NCBI GenBank assembly: GCA_018401415.1
Contig: JAGYKV010000017.1
Span: forward strand, 632,001 to 696,000
DNA from: Candidatus Nanopelagicales bacterium
Lineage (GTDB): Bacteria; Actinomycetota; Actinomycetes; S36-B12
Direction: 5' to 3'
Length of the DNA stretch: 64,000 nt
Below the pieces are notes generated by a model that made no database searches, had not been told where the DNA came from, and saw nothing but the letters and a program-made list of their open reading frames with translations. The position numbers were made by a program, and so were the translations under genes. Numbering within the stretch: the first letter of the stretch is position 1; each line of letters opens with the position of its first letter. This document shows, piece after piece, positions 27,913 through 38,983 of the stretch.

Positions 27913-29114
27913 TACAGACCAACAGCTGCACGCAACTGGTCAGCACGATCCACACGTTCCCATGTGAATAAACCGTTGTCAGCAGGCCGACCAAAGTGTC
28001 CATATGCAGCGGTTTTCCGATAGATCGGGCGCAAGAGATCCAGATCCCGAATGATGGCAGCGGGACGCAGATCAAAAACTTTCAAAACCGCTTCTTGGAT
28101 TTTTTCATCGCTGACAACACCTGTTCCAAAGGTCTCCACGAATACGCCCACCGGATGTGACTTCCCGATTGCATACGCGACCTGAACCTCACAGCGGGTG
28201 GCTAGCCCTGCAGCTACAACATTTTTGGCAACCCATCTGGTGGCATATGCGGCCGAGCGATCCACCTTTGATGGATCTTTTCCAGAAAAAGCTCCTCCAC
28301 CGTGGCGAGCCATGCCGCCGTAGGTATCGACAATGATTTTCCGACCGGTCAGCCCAGCATCTCCCATTGGTCCACCGACCACGAAATTCCCCGTCGGATT
28401 CACCAGCAACCGGTAGTGTGAAGAGTCCAAATCAATATCGGCCAGAATTGGTTCAACAACATACTTGCGAATATCTGGCGCTAACTGTGTCTCGAGGTTA
28501 ATACCTTCTGCATGTTGGCTGCTCACAACAATCGTGTCGATATAGAGCGGCTTATCGCTTTCGTCGTAGGCAATGGTTACTTGAGTTTTGCCATCGGGGC
28601 GAAGGTATTCCATTTGCCCGGACTTACGCACCGTAGAAAGTTGCTGAGCTAGTTTGTGAGCCAGCGACACCGGCAACGGCATTAACTCAGGTGTGTCTGT
28701 GCATGCGTAGCCAAACATCAGTCCCTGATCCCCAGCGCCCTGACGATCAAGGGGATCTGAGCTATGTCCCTCGCGCTCCTCGATGGCGTCGTTGACTCCC
28801 TGTGAAATATCTGGTGATTGTTGCCCAATGGATACCGATATTCCGCACGAAGCGCCATCAAAGCCCTTGAGCGAACTGTCGTACCCGATCTCCAGCACGG
28901 TGTCACGCACGAGTGCCATGACATCGGCAAAGCCTTCTGTGGTCACTTCACCAGCAACATGCACTTGACCGGTGGTCAGCATGGTCTCTATCGCCACTCG
29001 ACTCTTGGGGTCTTGGCGCAGTAAATCATCAAGGATCGCATCGCTGATTTGGTCGGCCATTTTGTCTGGGTGACCTTCGGTAACAGATTCCGATGTGAAG
29101 AGACGATGAGCCAC
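27912..29114 (-). CDS. metK: S-adenosylmethionine synthetase
   Basis: Makes SAM from methionine and ATP. The 400-residue protein has [13 protein letters not shown] at the N-terminus, [12 protein letters not shown], and [16 protein letters not shown]. The frame also permits ATG at 29159, but GTG at 29112-29114 is preferred: GGGGAG lies 4 nt upstream, and the longer form would add a repeat-encoded [11 protein letters not shown] peptide not expected in MetK. Confidence 0.97.
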   Translation of the reverse strand: MAHRLFTSESVTEGHPDKMADQISDAILDDLLRQDPKSRVAIETMLTTGQVHVAGEVTTEGFADVMALVRDTVLEIGYDSSLKGFDGASCGISVSIGQQSPDISQGVNDAIEEREGHSSDPLDRQGAGDQGLMFGYACTDTPELMPLPVSLAHKLAQQLSTVRKSGQMEYLRPDGKTQVTIAYDESDKPLYIDTIVVSSQHAEGINLETQLAPDIRKYVVEPILADIDLDSSHYRLLVNPTGNFVVGGPMGDAGLTGRKIIVDTYGGMARHGGGAFSGKDPSKVDRSAAYATRWVAKNVVAAGLATRCEVQVAYAIGKSHPVGVFVETFGTGVVSDEKIQEAVLKVFDLRPAAIIRDLDLLRPIYRKTAAYGHFGRPADNGLFTWERVDRADQLRAAVGL

Positions 29115-29124
29115 AGGACTCCCC

Positions 29125-29160
29125 TTTTCTGGTGGTATCAATTTTTCAGGTGGGATCAAT
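29125..29160. repeat. 18-bp tandem repeat just upstream of metK
   Basis: Two adjacent 18-bp units (minus strand ATTGATCCCACCTGAAAA and ATTGATACCACCAGAAAA) share 16 of 18 bases and end about 10 nt before the metK GTG, next to its ribosome binding site. They may be a slippage duplication in the leader or a repeated regulatory site. Confidence 0.8.
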
Positions 29161-29185
29161 CGAACTGACTAAAATGAACAGCGCT

Positions 29186-30385
29186 TTAGTGTAGCGGGGA
29201 CAATAGGTATGACAGGTGAGCGAGCACCGCGTGTGCTGCGAAATTCTTCGATCCAGTGAAGGAAGCCTGGCCGCCACGTCGGTCAATGATGGTTATTTCT
29301 GTGTTTTCACTCCCGAAAATTCCACCACCGTGAACATTATTGAGCACCAGCGCCGTGCATCCTTTTGTCGCCAGTTTCTCGCGACCCGCGGCGATTAACT
29401 GTTCCTGGGAATCCACCGTTTCGGCAGCAAATCCAAGAATGACCGTTTCCGGATTTTCGCGGGCCACGGAAGCCAATATGTCCTCGTTGAGAGTTAACTC
29501 GATCGCGGGAACACCGGCTCCTTTTTTGATTTTCTCTTCGAGGGGTGCAATGGGGCGGAAATCGGCGACGGCAGCCGCCATGATCAGAGCGTCTGGTTCT
29601 TCTTTCATGGCGAGTCGCACGGCTTGCAACATATTCTCCGCTGACTCGACGCGGACCAGTGTCACGCCTGATGGCAACTCAATGTCGACGGAACCCGCAA
29701 TCAGTGTGACAGCGGCGCCCTGTGCCAAAGCGGCTCGGGCTAGGGCGACACCTTGCTTGCCACTGCTGCGGTTTCCCAAAAAACGTACTGGATCCCAATT
29801 TTCACGGGTGCCCCCTGCAGTAATCACAATGTGTCGACCCGCCAACGAATGGGTTGTCCCAACCAGTGCATTTTCAACGAAATCAAGAATCGATTGGGGT
29901 GAAGGCAGTCTCCCAATTCCGGAGTCCTCCCCGGTGAGTCGGCCTTCATCCGGATTGAGAACCAAGTGTCCGCGGTCGCGCAACAAGGCAACATTATGTT
30001 GGGTCGCCGGATGCTCCCACATTTGTGAATGCATGGCCGGCGCAAGTACTACGGTTGCCGAGGTGCTCAATAATGTGTTGGTTAAGAGATCACTCGCGAT
30101 GCCGTGCGAAGCGCGCGCAATAAAGTCTGCCGTTGCAGGCGCAATCACAACAATGTCTGCCTTCGCGCCAATGTGAATATGCCGAACCGAATCAACCCCG
30201 TCCCACACGGAACTTGTTACTGGCTCTCCAGATAAAGCTTCAAAAGTGGCAGCCCCCACAAATCGGAGTGCATTGACTGTCGGAATTACGGTCACGCTGT
30301 GACCTGACTCTTTTAGTAAGCGAAGCAACTCCACGGATTTATAGGCGGCGATCCCGCCGCACACCCCGAGAACAACCCGAGGCAA
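29186..30385 (-). CDS. coaBC: Phosphopantothenoylcysteine decarboxylase/synthetase
   Basis: Bifunctional CoA-synthesis flavoprotein. The 399-residue protein has an N-terminal flavin decarboxylase (GVCGGIAAYKSVELLRLL, catalytic His in VRHIHIG, PAMHSQMWEHPATQHN) and a C-terminal CTP-dependent ligase (ITAGGTRENWDPVRFLGNRSSGKQG, MAAAVADFRP, LGFAAET). It starts with TTG one base after the rpoZ stop, with GAGGAC upstream. Confidence 0.96.
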   Translation of the reverse strand: MPRVVLGVCGGIAAYKSVELLRLLKESGHSVTVIPTVNALRFVGAATFEALSGEPVTSSVWDGVDSVRHIHIGAKADIVVIAPATADFIARASHGIASDLLTNTLLSTSATVVLAPAMHSQMWEHPATQHNVALLRDRGHLVLNPDEGRLTGEDSGIGRLPSPQSILDFVENALVGTTHSLAGRHIVITAGGTRENWDPVRFLGNRSSGKQGVALARAALAQGAAVTLIAGSVDIELPSGVTLVRVESAENMLQAVRLAMKEEPDALIMAAAVADFRPIAPLEEKIKKGAGVPAIELTLNEDILASVARENPETVILGFAAETVDSQEQLIAAGREKLATKGCTALVLNNVHGGGIFGSENTEITIIDRRGGQASFTGSKNFAAHAVLAHLSYLLSPLH

Positions 30386-30386
30386 G

Positions 30387-30701
30387 TTAGTCCTCTACGA
30401 CCTCAACGGTGAGACCGTTATCTGTTCCACCAGACGCAATGGCTGAGTCCGGGAAAGTTGGTTGCGAAGTGAGCAAACCCGCATCTATCTCACGAAGTGC
30501 AATCGACAGTGGCTTCTCCTGGACCTGAGTTTCAACCAGCGGCCCGATGTACTCGAGCAAGCCCTCCCCAAGCTGTGAGTAATAGGCATTGATCTGACGG
30601 GCACGCTTTGCCGCGTAACTGACGAGCGAGTACTTGGAATCTGTCTTGGTCAGGAGATCATCGATGGAAGGATGGGTAATTCCCTCGGGCCGCTCGTTCA
30701 T
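30387..30701 (-). CDS. rpoZ: RNA polymerase omega subunit
   Basis: Small subunit aiding RNA polymerase assembly. The protein is 104 residues with [31 protein letters not shown] at 30699-30701 is chosen because GAGGATTA precedes it; an upstream in-frame TTG lies within that ribosome binding region. It is between gmk and coaBC, the usual order. Confidence 0.96.
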   Translation of the reverse strand: MNERPEGITHPSIDDLLTKTDSKYSLVSYAAKRARQINAYYSQLGEGLLEYIGPLVETQVQEKPLSIALREIDAGLLTSQPTFPDSAIASGGTDNGLTVEVVED

Positions 30702-30741
30702 TAATCCTCTTCTCACAGAAATCTACCGGAGCGTAAATTTC

Positions 30742-31341
30742 TCAGGTAACTCGTTTCAGATCAGAGATCAACTCTAGCAAGTCAGTTGAGCACTCCCCTA
30801 CCTGGGAGTTCACCAAGACCCGGTCGAACTCAATCGCCGCCTCAAGTTCGGAATTCGCGATGTTCATTCGCTCGGCAAGAACTTCGGAATCTTCGGTACC
30901 CCTTCCCGCGAGCCGGTGGCGAAGGGTCTCGATATCTGGAGGGGTAATAAAGACCAGATAGGCGTCTTCGGCACGTGATCGAACGGCACGAGCACCCTGG
31001 ACCTCAATTTCCAGAAGCACCGGTCGACCTTGGCTCCGCATCTGGTGGACCGGTTCGGCGGGCGTTCCGTACCTATTGCCGGCATATGAGGCCCATTCAA
31101 GAAGTCCACCCGTGTGAATGAGCTCTTCGAATTCGGAATCGGAGACGAAATGATAATCGATGCCGTTCAATTCACCGGGGCGAGGAGATCGGGTCGTGAC
31201 AGACACGGAGAGCCAGATTTCCGGATCTCGATCCAGGACGGCCCGCACAATTGTGCTTTTGCCCACTCCTGAAGGCCCAGAGACAACCACCAGCGGAGCT
31301 AGATTGTCTGCGGCATTCGGGGTGAGTTTGTCAGTGAGCAT
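30742..31341 (-). CDS. gmk: Guanylate kinase
   Basis: Phosphorylates GMP to GDP. The 199-residue protein has the P-loop VSGPSGVGKSTIV, the GMP-binding VTTRSPRPGELNGIDYHFVS, and EIEVQGARAVR. Its start overlaps the end of pyrF by 11 nt. The integration host factor gene mihF, normally between pyrF and gmk in actinobacteria, has no room here. Confidence 0.97.
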   Translation of the reverse strand: MLTDKLTPNAADNLAPLVVVSGPSGVGKSTIVRAVLDRDPEIWLSVSVTTRSPRPGELNGIDYHFVSDSEFEELIHTGGLLEWASYAGNRYGTPAEPVHQMRSQGRPVLLEIEVQGARAVRSRAEDAYLVFITPPDIETLRHRLAGRGTEDSEVLAERMNIANSELEAAIEFDRVLVNSQVGECSTDLLELISDLKRVT

Positions 31342-32092
31342 CTAAGTCACTTTGATCGATGGCGGACCCTTGGCCGCTGATATCGTGGCTAATTCTCAAC
31401 GCTGCGCTGGCTAGATCGGGGGCCGCGGTAATGGGCCTGCCAATGACCAGGAGGTCTGCACCTGCCTTCAGAGCATCTTGGGGAGTGCTCACACGCTTTT
31501 GGTCTTGCGCGGACGAAGACACAGGTCGAACACCGGGTGTAATCAGCACTATGTTTTGGGGAACCGCATGACGGACGGCCGCAACTTCATGTGGTGAGCA
31601 CACAATTGCACGAGCGCCAGCATGTACGGCAATCAACGCTAGGCGAACCACCGCGTCACGTGCCGGAGTCGCAATTCCCAAATTCGCTAACTCGGAATCA
31701 TCGAGGCTGGTCAAGATTGTGACCGCTGTGATCTTGGTATCTGGAAGTGCGGAGGCGGCTGCCTCGATCATGGCGGATCCTCCCAAGGCATGAACGGTCA
31801 GAAAGTCTGGCTGGAAGCGCGCAAGGGATCGGGCAGCTCCCGCAACAGTGTTGGGAATATCGTGGAGTTTGAGATCTAGGAAAAAGTCACACCCACTATC
31901 GGCCACGATTGCAACAGCACTCTCACCATCGCGATAGAAGGTTTCCATACCAATTTTCATGGTGGAGATATATGGAGCGGTACTGCGCACCCAATTTGAC
32001 ATGGTGGCGAGATCAGGTGCATCGAGAGCCAGCGCGATGGGAGCCTTCATTGGTCGCTGAGAACTCGACGGTGAATTTGCACTGGAGGTCAT
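31331..32092 (-). CDS. pyrF: Orotidine 5'-phosphate decarboxylase
   Basis: Last step to UMP. The 253-residue TIM barrel has IALALDAPD near the N-terminus, the catalytic FLDLKLHDIPNTV, and VITPGVRP. The first 14 residues (MTSSANSPSSSQRP) are probably disordered; ATG 15 codons later is an alternative start. It lies 17 nt after pyrD and overlaps gmk. Confidence 0.94.
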   Translation of the reverse strand: MTSSANSPSSSQRPMKAPIALALDAPDLATMSNWVRSTAPYISTMKIGMETFYRDGESAVAIVADSGCDFFLDLKLHDIPNTVAGAARSLARFQPDFLTVHALGGSAMIEAAASALPDTKITAVTILTSLDDSELANLGIATPARDAVVRLALIAVHAGARAIVCSPHEVAAVRHAVPQNIVLITPGVRPVSSSAQDQKRVSTPQDALKAGADLLVIGRPITAAPDLASAALRISHDISGQGSAIDQSDLDAH

Positions 32093-32109
32093 CTTTGGCT
32101 TCTATTCAA

Positions 32110-33150
32110 CTACTCGGTAATAAAATCCCACTCGACTTCTGAGGATTGCACTTCAGAGTCGACCGTGGAGGTGTGCGGGCGGTGGGCATAACCAACTGCA
32201 TCGGATATCCGAAGGAAACCACGATCTCCGAGTTCCTGCGCGAGCTCAGCATGAATGCGGGCCGGCGCTGAAGGATCATTAAAGATGGAAGTTCCCACCG
32301 ACACTGCGTTCGCACCCGCCAAAATGAATTCCAATGCATCGTGACCCGAACGGATTCCCCCCATGCCAACAATGGGGATATCGGGCATGGCACGGCGGAT
32401 ATCCCAGACACATCGAAGCGCAACAGGCCGAATGGCGGGTCCAGAAAGTCCACCGGTGATTCCGGCAAGCGCAGGACGCATTGTGGTGGTGTCCATGACT
32501 AGGCCCAGAAGGGTATTTATCACGGATACACCCGTTGCACCAGCCGCAACAACCGACTGTGCAATCTCAACAATGTCTGTCACGTCGGGTGAAAGCTTTG
32601 CGAATATTGGAATTTTGTTATCGCTATTTCTTCGGACAATCTGAATGACTTGCGCTGCGGACTCCGCTCGACAGGCAAATACTTGGCCTCGATCGGCAAC
32701 ATTGGGGCAGGAGATATTAACTTCAATCGCCTCGACTCCACCAGCGATGCGAAGTTTGGCGGCAACTTTGCCAAATTCTTCGGCCGACCCGCCTGCGATA
32801 GAAACTATTGTTCGGGCGCCTCGTTGATTCAGCCATGCCAGGTCATGCTCGATAAAACTATCCACACCAGGACCTTGAAGCCCAATTGAATTCAACATCC
32901 CACTGGGCGTTTCAGCCATGCGGGGTGTGGCTCGACCCGAGCGCGGTGCGAGCATGATGCTTTTTGTGACAATGGCGCCAATTGTCGTGATGTCAAAATA
33001 GTTATCGAGTTCCCGACCGGCAGCCGCGCATCCCGACGCCGTCAAAACTGGACTTGGTAGGTGCATTTTTGCTAGGTCGGTGAACATATCGACTCGGGCG
33101 CCGTTACTTCCTTCACCTGCTCTCCTGGCCGACACTATAGGTGTGTTCAT
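32110..33150 (-). CDS. pyrD: Dihydroorotate dehydrogenase, class 1B catalytic subunit
   Basis: FMN enzyme oxidising dihydroorotate to orotate. The protein has LPSPVLTASGCAAAGRELDNYF, IEVNISCPNVADRGQVFACRAES with the catalytic Cys of class 1, and GMGGIRSGHDALEFILAGANAVSVGT. Presence of PyrK next to it indicates class 1B, which passes electrons to NAD. ATG 33148-33150 overlaps the pyrK stop as ATGA and gives 346 residues, about 35 more than usual; ATG at 33085-33087 is an alternative. Confidence 0.93.
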   Translation of the reverse strand: MNTPIVSARRAGEGSNGARVDMFTDLAKMHLPSPVLTASGCAAAGRELDNYFDITTIGAIVTKSIMLAPRSGRATPRMAETPSGMLNSIGLQGPGVDSFIEHDLAWLNQRGARTIVSIAGGSAEEFGKVAAKLRIAGGVEAIEVNISCPNVADRGQVFACRAESAAQVIQIVRRNSDNKIPIFAKLSPDVTDIVEIAQSVVAAGATGVSVINTLLGLVMDTTTMRPALAGITGGLSGPAIRPVALRCVWDIRRAMPDIPIVGMGGIRSGHDALEFILAGANAVSVGTSIFNDPSAPARIHAELAQELGDRGFLRISDAVGYAHRPHTSTVDSEVQSSEVEWDFITE

Positions 33151-34013
33151 GTGGATACTTCTTCCAGCGGAGCACCATAAGCATCTGGAGGTACGGTTCC
33201 AATGTCTGCCCACCGCACTCGATCGCCTCGAAAAATTGGTCCTTCCACGCATGAGCGCACCATGCGAGTGACAGAGTCCTCGCCAATAACAGGCAACACA
33301 CAGGTCATGCAGACACCAATGCCACAAGCCATGGATTCCTCAACCGAGCACTGACTATAAATTTTGTGCGTTGTGGCGAATTCGGCCACACTGGCCAACA
33401 TACCCATGGGGCCACAGGCATAAATAATGTCCGTCTTTCCAGCGGTGACAACACTGTCTAAGACATCGGTAACTCTCCCTTTCACTCCCGAACTGCCATC
33501 GTCTGTGGTCACAACAAGTGAGGAGGAAACACGCTTAAGATCCAGTGCACCGAATAGTTTATTTTCGGTAGACGCCCCGATGATCAAGTCAACGCGACAG
33601 CCGCGTTCGCGTAATTTTTCGGCCAAAAGGAAAAGCGGTGCGGATCCATAGCCCCCTCCGATCAGCACACAGGAAACCGGCTGAGTAGGTAAGGAAAAGG
33701 GTTTACCCAGTGGACCCACCAAACTGACAGTGTCGTGTCGACGGCGCTTGGATAACCAGGTCGTTCCCTTGCCAACAGGTGAAATAACCAGATCGAGAGT
33801 TCCGCCATAGACACCACGTGATTGAACACGGTGAATCGCGAACGCACGGCGCAGCACCATGCTTGTTTCATCGCCACCCATGCCCACCGTTACAAATTGC
33901 CCGGGCTCCGCTATCTCGGAAATTCCAGGGGCGGTGACGGAGATAACGTAATACGAGCCCGATCGATTCACGTCGAGAATTTCACCGATGACTTGGGTGG
34001 GGTGTCCTTTCAC
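33147..34013 (-). CDS. pyrK: Dihydroorotate dehydrogenase electron transfer subunit
   Basis: FAD and 2Fe-2S protein that links class 1B PyrD to NAD. The 288-residue protein has a ferredoxin-reductase FAD domain (PGQFVTVGMG, FAIHRV), a nucleotide domain (CVLIGGGYGSAPLFLLAEKL, YACGPMGML) and cysteines for 2Fe-2S (CSVEESMACGIGVCMTCV, then MVRSCVEGP). GTG start, 17 nt after carB. Confidence 0.93.
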   Translation of the reverse strand: MKGHPTQVIGEILDVNRSGSYYVISVTAPGISEIAEPGQFVTVGMGGDETSMVLRRAFAIHRVQSRGVYGGTLDLVISPVGKGTTWLSKRRRHDTVSLVGPLGKPFSLPTQPVSCVLIGGGYGSAPLFLLAEKLRERGCRVDLIIGASTENKLFGALDLKRVSSSLVVTTDDGSSGVKGRVTDVLDSVVTAGKTDIIYACGPMGMLASVAEFATTHKIYSQCSVEESMACGIGVCMTCVLPVIGEDSVTRMVRSCVEGPIFRGDRVRWADIGTVPPDAYGAPLEEVST

Positions 34014-34030
34014 AGGCTCACGCTATCCAT

Positions 34031-37000
34031 CTAGTGGTCATCCCGGGCGGATGCCTCGGCTCGGAGACGTTCAATGTCACGACCATGCTCCTGAATGGAC
34101 TTCACAGTGGGTTCTCCGTTGATCATGGAATCAATTCCCTGAACAGCGGCCGCCAATCCTTGAACCGTAGTGATGGATGCGACCCCGCGGGCAACCGCGG
34201 CCGTTCGAATTTCATATCCATCTTTTCGAGGGCCAACTCCATACGGGGTATTAATGACCAAATCGACGTGACCGGCCAATATTTCATCGACGGTTGTCGG
34301 TTCTCCATGGGGTCCACGTCCTTCGTGTTGCTTTCGAACGACGCGAGTAGGAACACCGTTGCGCCGGAGAACATCGGCCGTCCCCGCTGTGGCCAAAATT
34401 GTGAATCCCAAATCCGAAAGCCGCTTTACCGGGAAAATTGCGGATCTTTTATCCCGGTTCGCCAGTGACACAAAAACTGTGCCCGACACGGGCAATCCGC
34501 CCGAGTAGGCGGCCGTCTGGGATTTGGCAAAAGCAATACCGAAGTTCGCATCGATTCCCATTACTTCACCCGTAGATTTCATTTCTGGTCCAAGGACCGT
34601 ATCCACCCCGTGGAACCGACCGAATGGGAGAACAGCTTCCTTGACGGACATCGGTGTGCCTTGCGGCAATGTCCCACCATCGCCCCAGGATGGTAAAAGC
34701 CCGGCACTTCGAAGTTCTGCAATGCTCTCCCCCAGCATTACTCGAGCGGCGGCCTTCGCCACTTGTACTCCAGTCGCCTTGGACACAAAAGGAATCGTGC
34801 GTGACGCCCGAGGATTAGCTTCCAATATATAAAGAACATCGCTCGCAAGTGCAAACTGAATATTCAGCAGTCCTCGAACATTAAGTCCCTCAGCGATGGC
34901 CCGAGTTGCCACCCGAATTCGTTCAATATCTTGGGCACCTAAGGTAATCGGTGGCAGAGCGCATGCGGAGTCTCCCGAGTGGATACCTGCTTCTTCAATA
35001 TGTTCCATGACTCCGGCCAAGTACAAATCCTGGCCATCGAAAAGTGCATCAACATCGATCTCAATGGCGTCGTCAAGAAAACGATCGACTAAGACGGGAT
35101 GCTCTGGGTTGAGTTCTGTTGCCCGCTCAAGGTATTCCTTCAACATGTCATCGGTATAGACGATTTCCATGCCACGGCCACCCAAGACATAGCTGGGTCG
35201 CACCAGAACCGGATAGCCGATGCGATCAGCAATTACCCTGGCTTCTTCAAAGGAGCGAGCGGTTCCATGGGCGGGAGCCGGCACACCTGCCAGTGCAAGT
35301 ACCTTGGAGAACTCTTCGCGATCCTCGGCGGAGTGGATTGATTCAGGTGCCGTTCCCACGACGCGCACACCTGCATCGGCTAAGCCTTGGGCAAGTCCCA
35401 GCGGAGTTTGTCCGCCCAATTGAACAATAACTCCGGCAATCTCGCCGCACTGAGATTCAGCGTCAATTACCTCCATGACATCTTCAAATGTCAACGGTTC
35501 AAAATAGAGACGATCCGAAGTGTCATAGTCTGTTGAGACCGTCTCGGGATTGCAGTTAATCATTATTGTTTCGTAACCAGCATCACGCAAAGTCATGGAT
35601 GCGTGCACACACGAGTAATCAAATTCGATTCCTTGCCCAATTCTGTTTGGACCCGAACCAAGTATGACTACCTTTCGCCTGTTCGAGGGCTCCACTTCAT
35701 TTTCCAACTCGTAACTGGAATAGTGATACGGGGTTTTAGCCGCGAACTCAGCAGCACACGTGTCGACGGTCTTGAATACCGGATGAAGTGACATTTCACG
35801 ACGCAGTGAGCGAATCTCGTGTTCCTGTTTTCCGCGCAAGGATGCAATCTGCGAGTCGGAGAATCCCATGGATTTCGAATCAAAAAGCAGTTCGCGATCA
35901 AGTTGTTCAGCCAAAGAAATCAAGTCAGCCTGTTCATTTATTTGAGCAATTTGATCTAGAAACCACGGATCAATATTAGTAGCCTCGTGGACTTCCTCAA
36001 GGGATGCTCCCAACCACAACGCACGCTGGGCAAGACTCAGTCGGCCATCATGTGGCACCCGCATGCGCTTGAGTAGGGAATCGATTTCCTGCGGGTCGCG
36101 TGGCTGAACCCATTGGAAGATAGCTGACTTTTGCTCAACGGATCGCAATGCCTTCTGAAGTGCCTCCTTGAAATTACGCCCGATGGCCATGGCTTCGCCA
36201 ACGCTTTTCATGGTTGTGGTCAGAGTTGTGTCTGCCCCCGGAAATTTCTCGAAGGCAAAGCGTGGAACTTTCACAACAATATAGTCCAATGTTGGCTCGA
36301 AGGATGCAGGAGTTTCTCTGGTTATGTCATTGGTGATTTCGTCTAAAGAGTATCCAATTGCTAGACGAGCTGCGATTTTGGCGATCGGGAACCCGGTCGC
36401 TTTTGAAGCGAGGGCGGAGGATCTTGACACGCGAGGGTTCATTTCAATAACAATCAATCGACCATCGTCAGGGTTAATGGCAAATTGAATATTGCAGCCA
36501 CCCGTATCAACGCCGACCTCGCGAATAATGTCAATCCCAACGTTTCTCAGGTTTTGGAATTCCCGATCGGTCAACGTGAGCGCGGGTGCTACGGTGATGG
36601 AGTCGCCCGTGTGAACTCCCATGGGGTCAATATTCTCGATGGAACACACAACCACCACGTTGTCATTGTGATCGCGCATCAATTCAAGTTCATATTCCTT
36701 CCAGCCGATTATCGATTCCTCGAGAAGAATTTCCGCAGTCGGACTTGCTTGGAGCCCTAGGCCCGCGATCCGAATCAAATCCTCTTCGGAGTAAGCGATA
36801 CCTGACCCGGCTCCACCCATGGTGAATGACGGACGCACAACGACCGGATAGCTCAGATCCTTGACTCCTTCGAGACAATCTTCCAGTGTGTGGCAAATCC
36901 GGGAACGCGCACTTTCTGCACCAATCTTTGTCACAATCTCTCGGAACTTTTCCCGGTTTTCGCCGCGCTCAATTGCTTCAACATTAGCGCCGATAAGTTC

Positions 37001-37339
37001 CACGTTGTACTTGGACAATATTCCCGCTTCGTGGAGGGCGATGGCTGCGTTGAGAGCGGTTTGGCCTCCCAATGTTGGTAGTAAAGCATCGGGGCGCTCT
37101 TTAGCGATGATTTTTTCGAGGAACTCAGTAGTGATGGGTTCAATGTAGGTGGCATCGGCAAATTCCGGATCGGTCATGATGGTAGCCGGGTTGGAGTTAA
37201 CCAACACAACACGAATGCCTTCTTCCCGCAGTACTCGACACGCTTGTGTGCCCGAGTAGTCAAATTCGCAAGCTTGTCCAATCACGATTGGACCCGAACC
37301 GATCACCATGACAGATGAAATATCAGAACGTTTAGGCAT
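34031..37339 (-). CDS. carB: Carbamoyl-phosphate synthase large subunit
   Basis: Makes carbamoyl phosphate for pyrimidine and arginine synthesis, using ammonia delivered from CarA. The 1102-residue protein holds two ATP-grasp halves ([20 protein letters not shown] and [23 protein letters not shown]), an oligomerisation region between them, and the C-terminal MGS-like allosteric domain ([17 protein letters not shown]) that in other bacteria senses UMP and ornithine. Start overlaps carA by 8 nt. Confidence 0.98.
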   Translation of the reverse strand: MPKRSDISSVMVIGSGPIVIGQACEFDYSGTQACRVLREEGIRVVLVNSNPATIMTDPEFADATYIEPITTEFLEKIIAKERPDALLPTLGGQTALNAAIALHEAGILSKYNVELIGANVEAIERGENREKFREIVTKIGAESARSRICHTLEDCLEGVKDLSYPVVVRPSFTMGGAGSGIAYSEEDLIRIAGLGLQASPTAEILLEESIIGWKEYELELMRDHNDNVVVVCSIENIDPMGVHTGDSITVAPALTLTDREFQNLRNVGIDIIREVGVDTGGCNIQFAINPDDGRLIVIEMNPRVSRSSALASKATGFPIAKIAARLAIGYSLDEITNDITRETPASFEPTLDYIVVKVPRFAFEKFPGADTTLTTTMKSVGEAMAIGRNFKEALQKALRSVEQKSAIFQWVQPRDPQEIDSLLKRMRVPHDGRLSLAQRALWLGASLEEVHEATNIDPWFLDQIAQINEQADLISLAEQLDRELLFDSKSMGFSDSQIASLRGKQEHEIRSLRREMSLHPVFKTVDTCAAEFAAKTPYHYSSYELENEVEPSNRRKVVILGSGPNRIGQGIEFDYSCVHASMTLRDAGYETIMINCNPETVSTDYDTSDRLYFEPLTFEDVMEVIDAESQCGEIAGVIVQLGGQTPLGLAQGLADAGVRVVGTAPESIHSAEDREEFSKVLALAGVPAPAHGTARSFEEARVIADRIGYPVLVRPSYVLGGRGMEIVYTDDMLKEYLERATELNPEHPVLVDRFLDDAIEIDVDALFDGQDLYLAGVMEHIEEAGIHSGDSACALPPITLGAQDIERIRVATRAIAEGLNVRGLLNIQFALASDVLYILEANPRASRTIPFVSKATGVQVAKAAARVMLGESIAELRSAGLLPSWGDGGTLPQGTPMSVKEAVLPFGRFHGVDTVLGPEMKSTGEVMGIDANFGIAFAKSQTAAYSGGLPVSGTVFVSLANRDKRSAIFPVKRLSDLGFTILATAGTADVLRRNGVPTRVVRKQHEGRGPHGEPTTVDEILAGHVDLVINTPYGVGPRKDGYEIRTAAVARGVASITTVQGLAAAVQGIDSMINGEPTVKSIQEHGRDIERLRAEASARDDH

Positions 37340-38450
37340 CTGCGCGCATCTTTTCTAAGAATCGATCAAAGAGATATGCGGAGTCATGTGGTCCTGCCGC
37401 AGCTTCCGGGTGATACTGCACGCTGAAGGCCGGAATATCTAGTAACTCCAGACCTTCAACGACATTGTCATTCAGGCAGATGTGGGTAATTCGAGCTCGA
37501 CCATAGGGAGTCTGAAATTCAGGTGTTTCTGGAGCTTGAACGGCAAAACCATGATTGTGCGCGGTTATTTCCACTTTTCCTGTGGTCAAATCCATGACGG
37601 GCTGATTGATTCCTCTGTGACCATACTGCAATTTATAGGTGTCCAGTCCAATGGCTCGACCGAGTATCTGATTGCCAAAGCAGATCCCGAAAACTGGAAC
37701 TTTTTCCTGTAATGCTGACTGAACCAGTTCGATCGCGTGGTGAGCCGTTGCTGGATCGCCCGGACCATTCGAAAGAAATACACCATGGGGCTGTAGGGCT
37801 TTGATATCAATCCAAGAACTGCTTGCGGGAACCACGTGCACTCGGATTCCGCGTTCGGCCATTCGCTGGGGTGTCATGGATTTAATACCCAAATCCACCG
37901 CCACACAGGTCGCCACCGTTTCACCTTCAGGTTCAATTGTGTATGCCTGACGGGTAGACACCTTGTCGGTGAAACTCGCACCCGTCATGTGTGGTGATTC
38001 AAGGACTTGCTCCAACAACTCAGCAGTTGGACGCTGTGCATCTGCCCCGGTGAAAATTCCCATTCGCATGGCACCACGTTCGCGCAAATGTCGCGTTAAG
38101 GCTCGGGTGTCCACCCCGCTCATTCCTACGATGTGGTTATCGGCCAGTGCATCGGACAGATTGCCTTCAGCACGCCAGTTGGAAACCACCCGCGAGTACT
38201 CACGAACAATGAATCCCGCTGGCCACATTCGGGGGGATTCAGGATCCTCGGAATTAACCCCGGTGTTCCCAATATGGGGAGCGGTCATCACCACGATTTG
38301 CCCGCAGTAAGAAGGATCCGTCAATGTTTCCTGATAGCCGGTCATGCCGGTGGAAAATACTGCCTCGCCCATGGCGGTTCCCAGTGCGCCGAAAGACTTT
38401 CCACGGAGAGTGAAGCCATCTTCCAGCACTAAAATTGCAGGGTTCATCAT
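37332..38450 (-). CDS. carA: Carbamoyl-phosphate synthase small subunit
   Basis: Glutamine amidotransferase subunit. The 372-residue protein has an N-terminal CPSase domain ([27 protein letters not shown]) and a class I GATase domain with [13 protein letters not shown] (catalytic Cys) and [15 protein letters not shown] (His, Glu). ATG overlaps the stop of the upstream membrane gene as ATGA; a second ATG follows directly. Confidence 0.98.
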   Translation of the reverse strand: MMNPAILVLEDGFTLRGKSFGALGTAMGEAVFSTGMTGYQETLTDPSYCGQIVVMTAPHIGNTGVNSEDPESPRMWPAGFIVREYSRVVSNWRAEGNLSDALADNHIVGMSGVDTRALTRHLRERGAMRMGIFTGADAQRPTAELLEQVLESPHMTGASFTDKVSTRQAYTIEPEGETVATCVAVDLGIKSMTPQRMAERGIRVHVVPASSSWIDIKALQPHGVFLSNGPGDPATAHHAIELVQSALQEKVPVFGICFGNQILGRAIGLDTYKLQYGHRGINQPVMDLTTGKVEITAHNHGFAVQAPETPEFQTPYGRARITHICLNDNVVEGLELLDIPAFSVQYHPEAAAGPHDSAYLFDRFLEKMRADA

Positions 38451-38983
38451 GAAATGGGTCCCAAGATCTTCTCCACGTGTTTTTCCAACTCCATGAGCTT
38501 GTGATGGCCTTCTGATGTGTCGGCTCTAAAACCTGTGTCAAGTATCGCCTCGCCCAGTTGCCACCGAATCACCAACACACTACCTTTCGCTCTGACCGTT
38601 CCTGCAACCCCGCGACCAAAGCCGGCATCTCGAACGAGGCTCATGTCGATGTAGACATCGGTTGCGCCCTGTCGAGTAAAAAATAGGCCTTCCGGAGCCC
38701 ACTGGCAGGTGGCTCGTGACCGCACCCCGAGGCCCTGAGACATGACCCTGAGCATCCAGTTACTCGCCGGTGAAGTGCCTAAATACAACCCGGGAACCAC
38801 CTCGGTGGGCACAAATGATTCAGGGGCACTTTCTACAACTGCCTGATGTCGGCCTTCTCCCCCTGCGGTCAAGAGCTTCCACCTGCGCCGCATGAGAAGA
38901 AAAATGAGCACCAGGATGGCGATCAGTCCAGCTACAAGCAGTAAGCGCAATGGCCAATCGGTTACGGGCGCGGATTCAGGCAC
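38447..38983 (-). CDS. PH-like domain membrane protein of pyr operon
   Basis: Protein of about 178 residues with one N-terminal membrane helix ([20 protein letters not shown]) followed by basic residues and a cytoplasmic beta-rich domain of PH-like type ([43 protein letters not shown]). A homologue occupies the same place, between pyrC and carA, in mycobacteria and streptomycetes; function is unknown. GTG at 38981-38983 is chosen because GGGGGTGA lies upstream; a TTG at 39004 is the alternative. Confidence 0.75.
   Translation of the reverse strand: MPESAPVTDWPLRLLLVAGLIAILVLIFLLMRRRWKLLTAGGEGRHQAVVESAPESFVPTEVVPGLYLGTSPASNWMLRVMSQGLGVRSRATCQWAPEGLFFTRQGATDVYIDMSLVRDAGFGRGVAGTVRAKGSVLVIRWQLGEAILDTGFRADTSEGHHKLMELEKHVEKILGPIS

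Noticed and set aside
29115..29159. N-terminal extension of MetK
   Set aside because: Its codons come from an 18-bp repeat, and GTG 29114 has a proper ribosome binding site.
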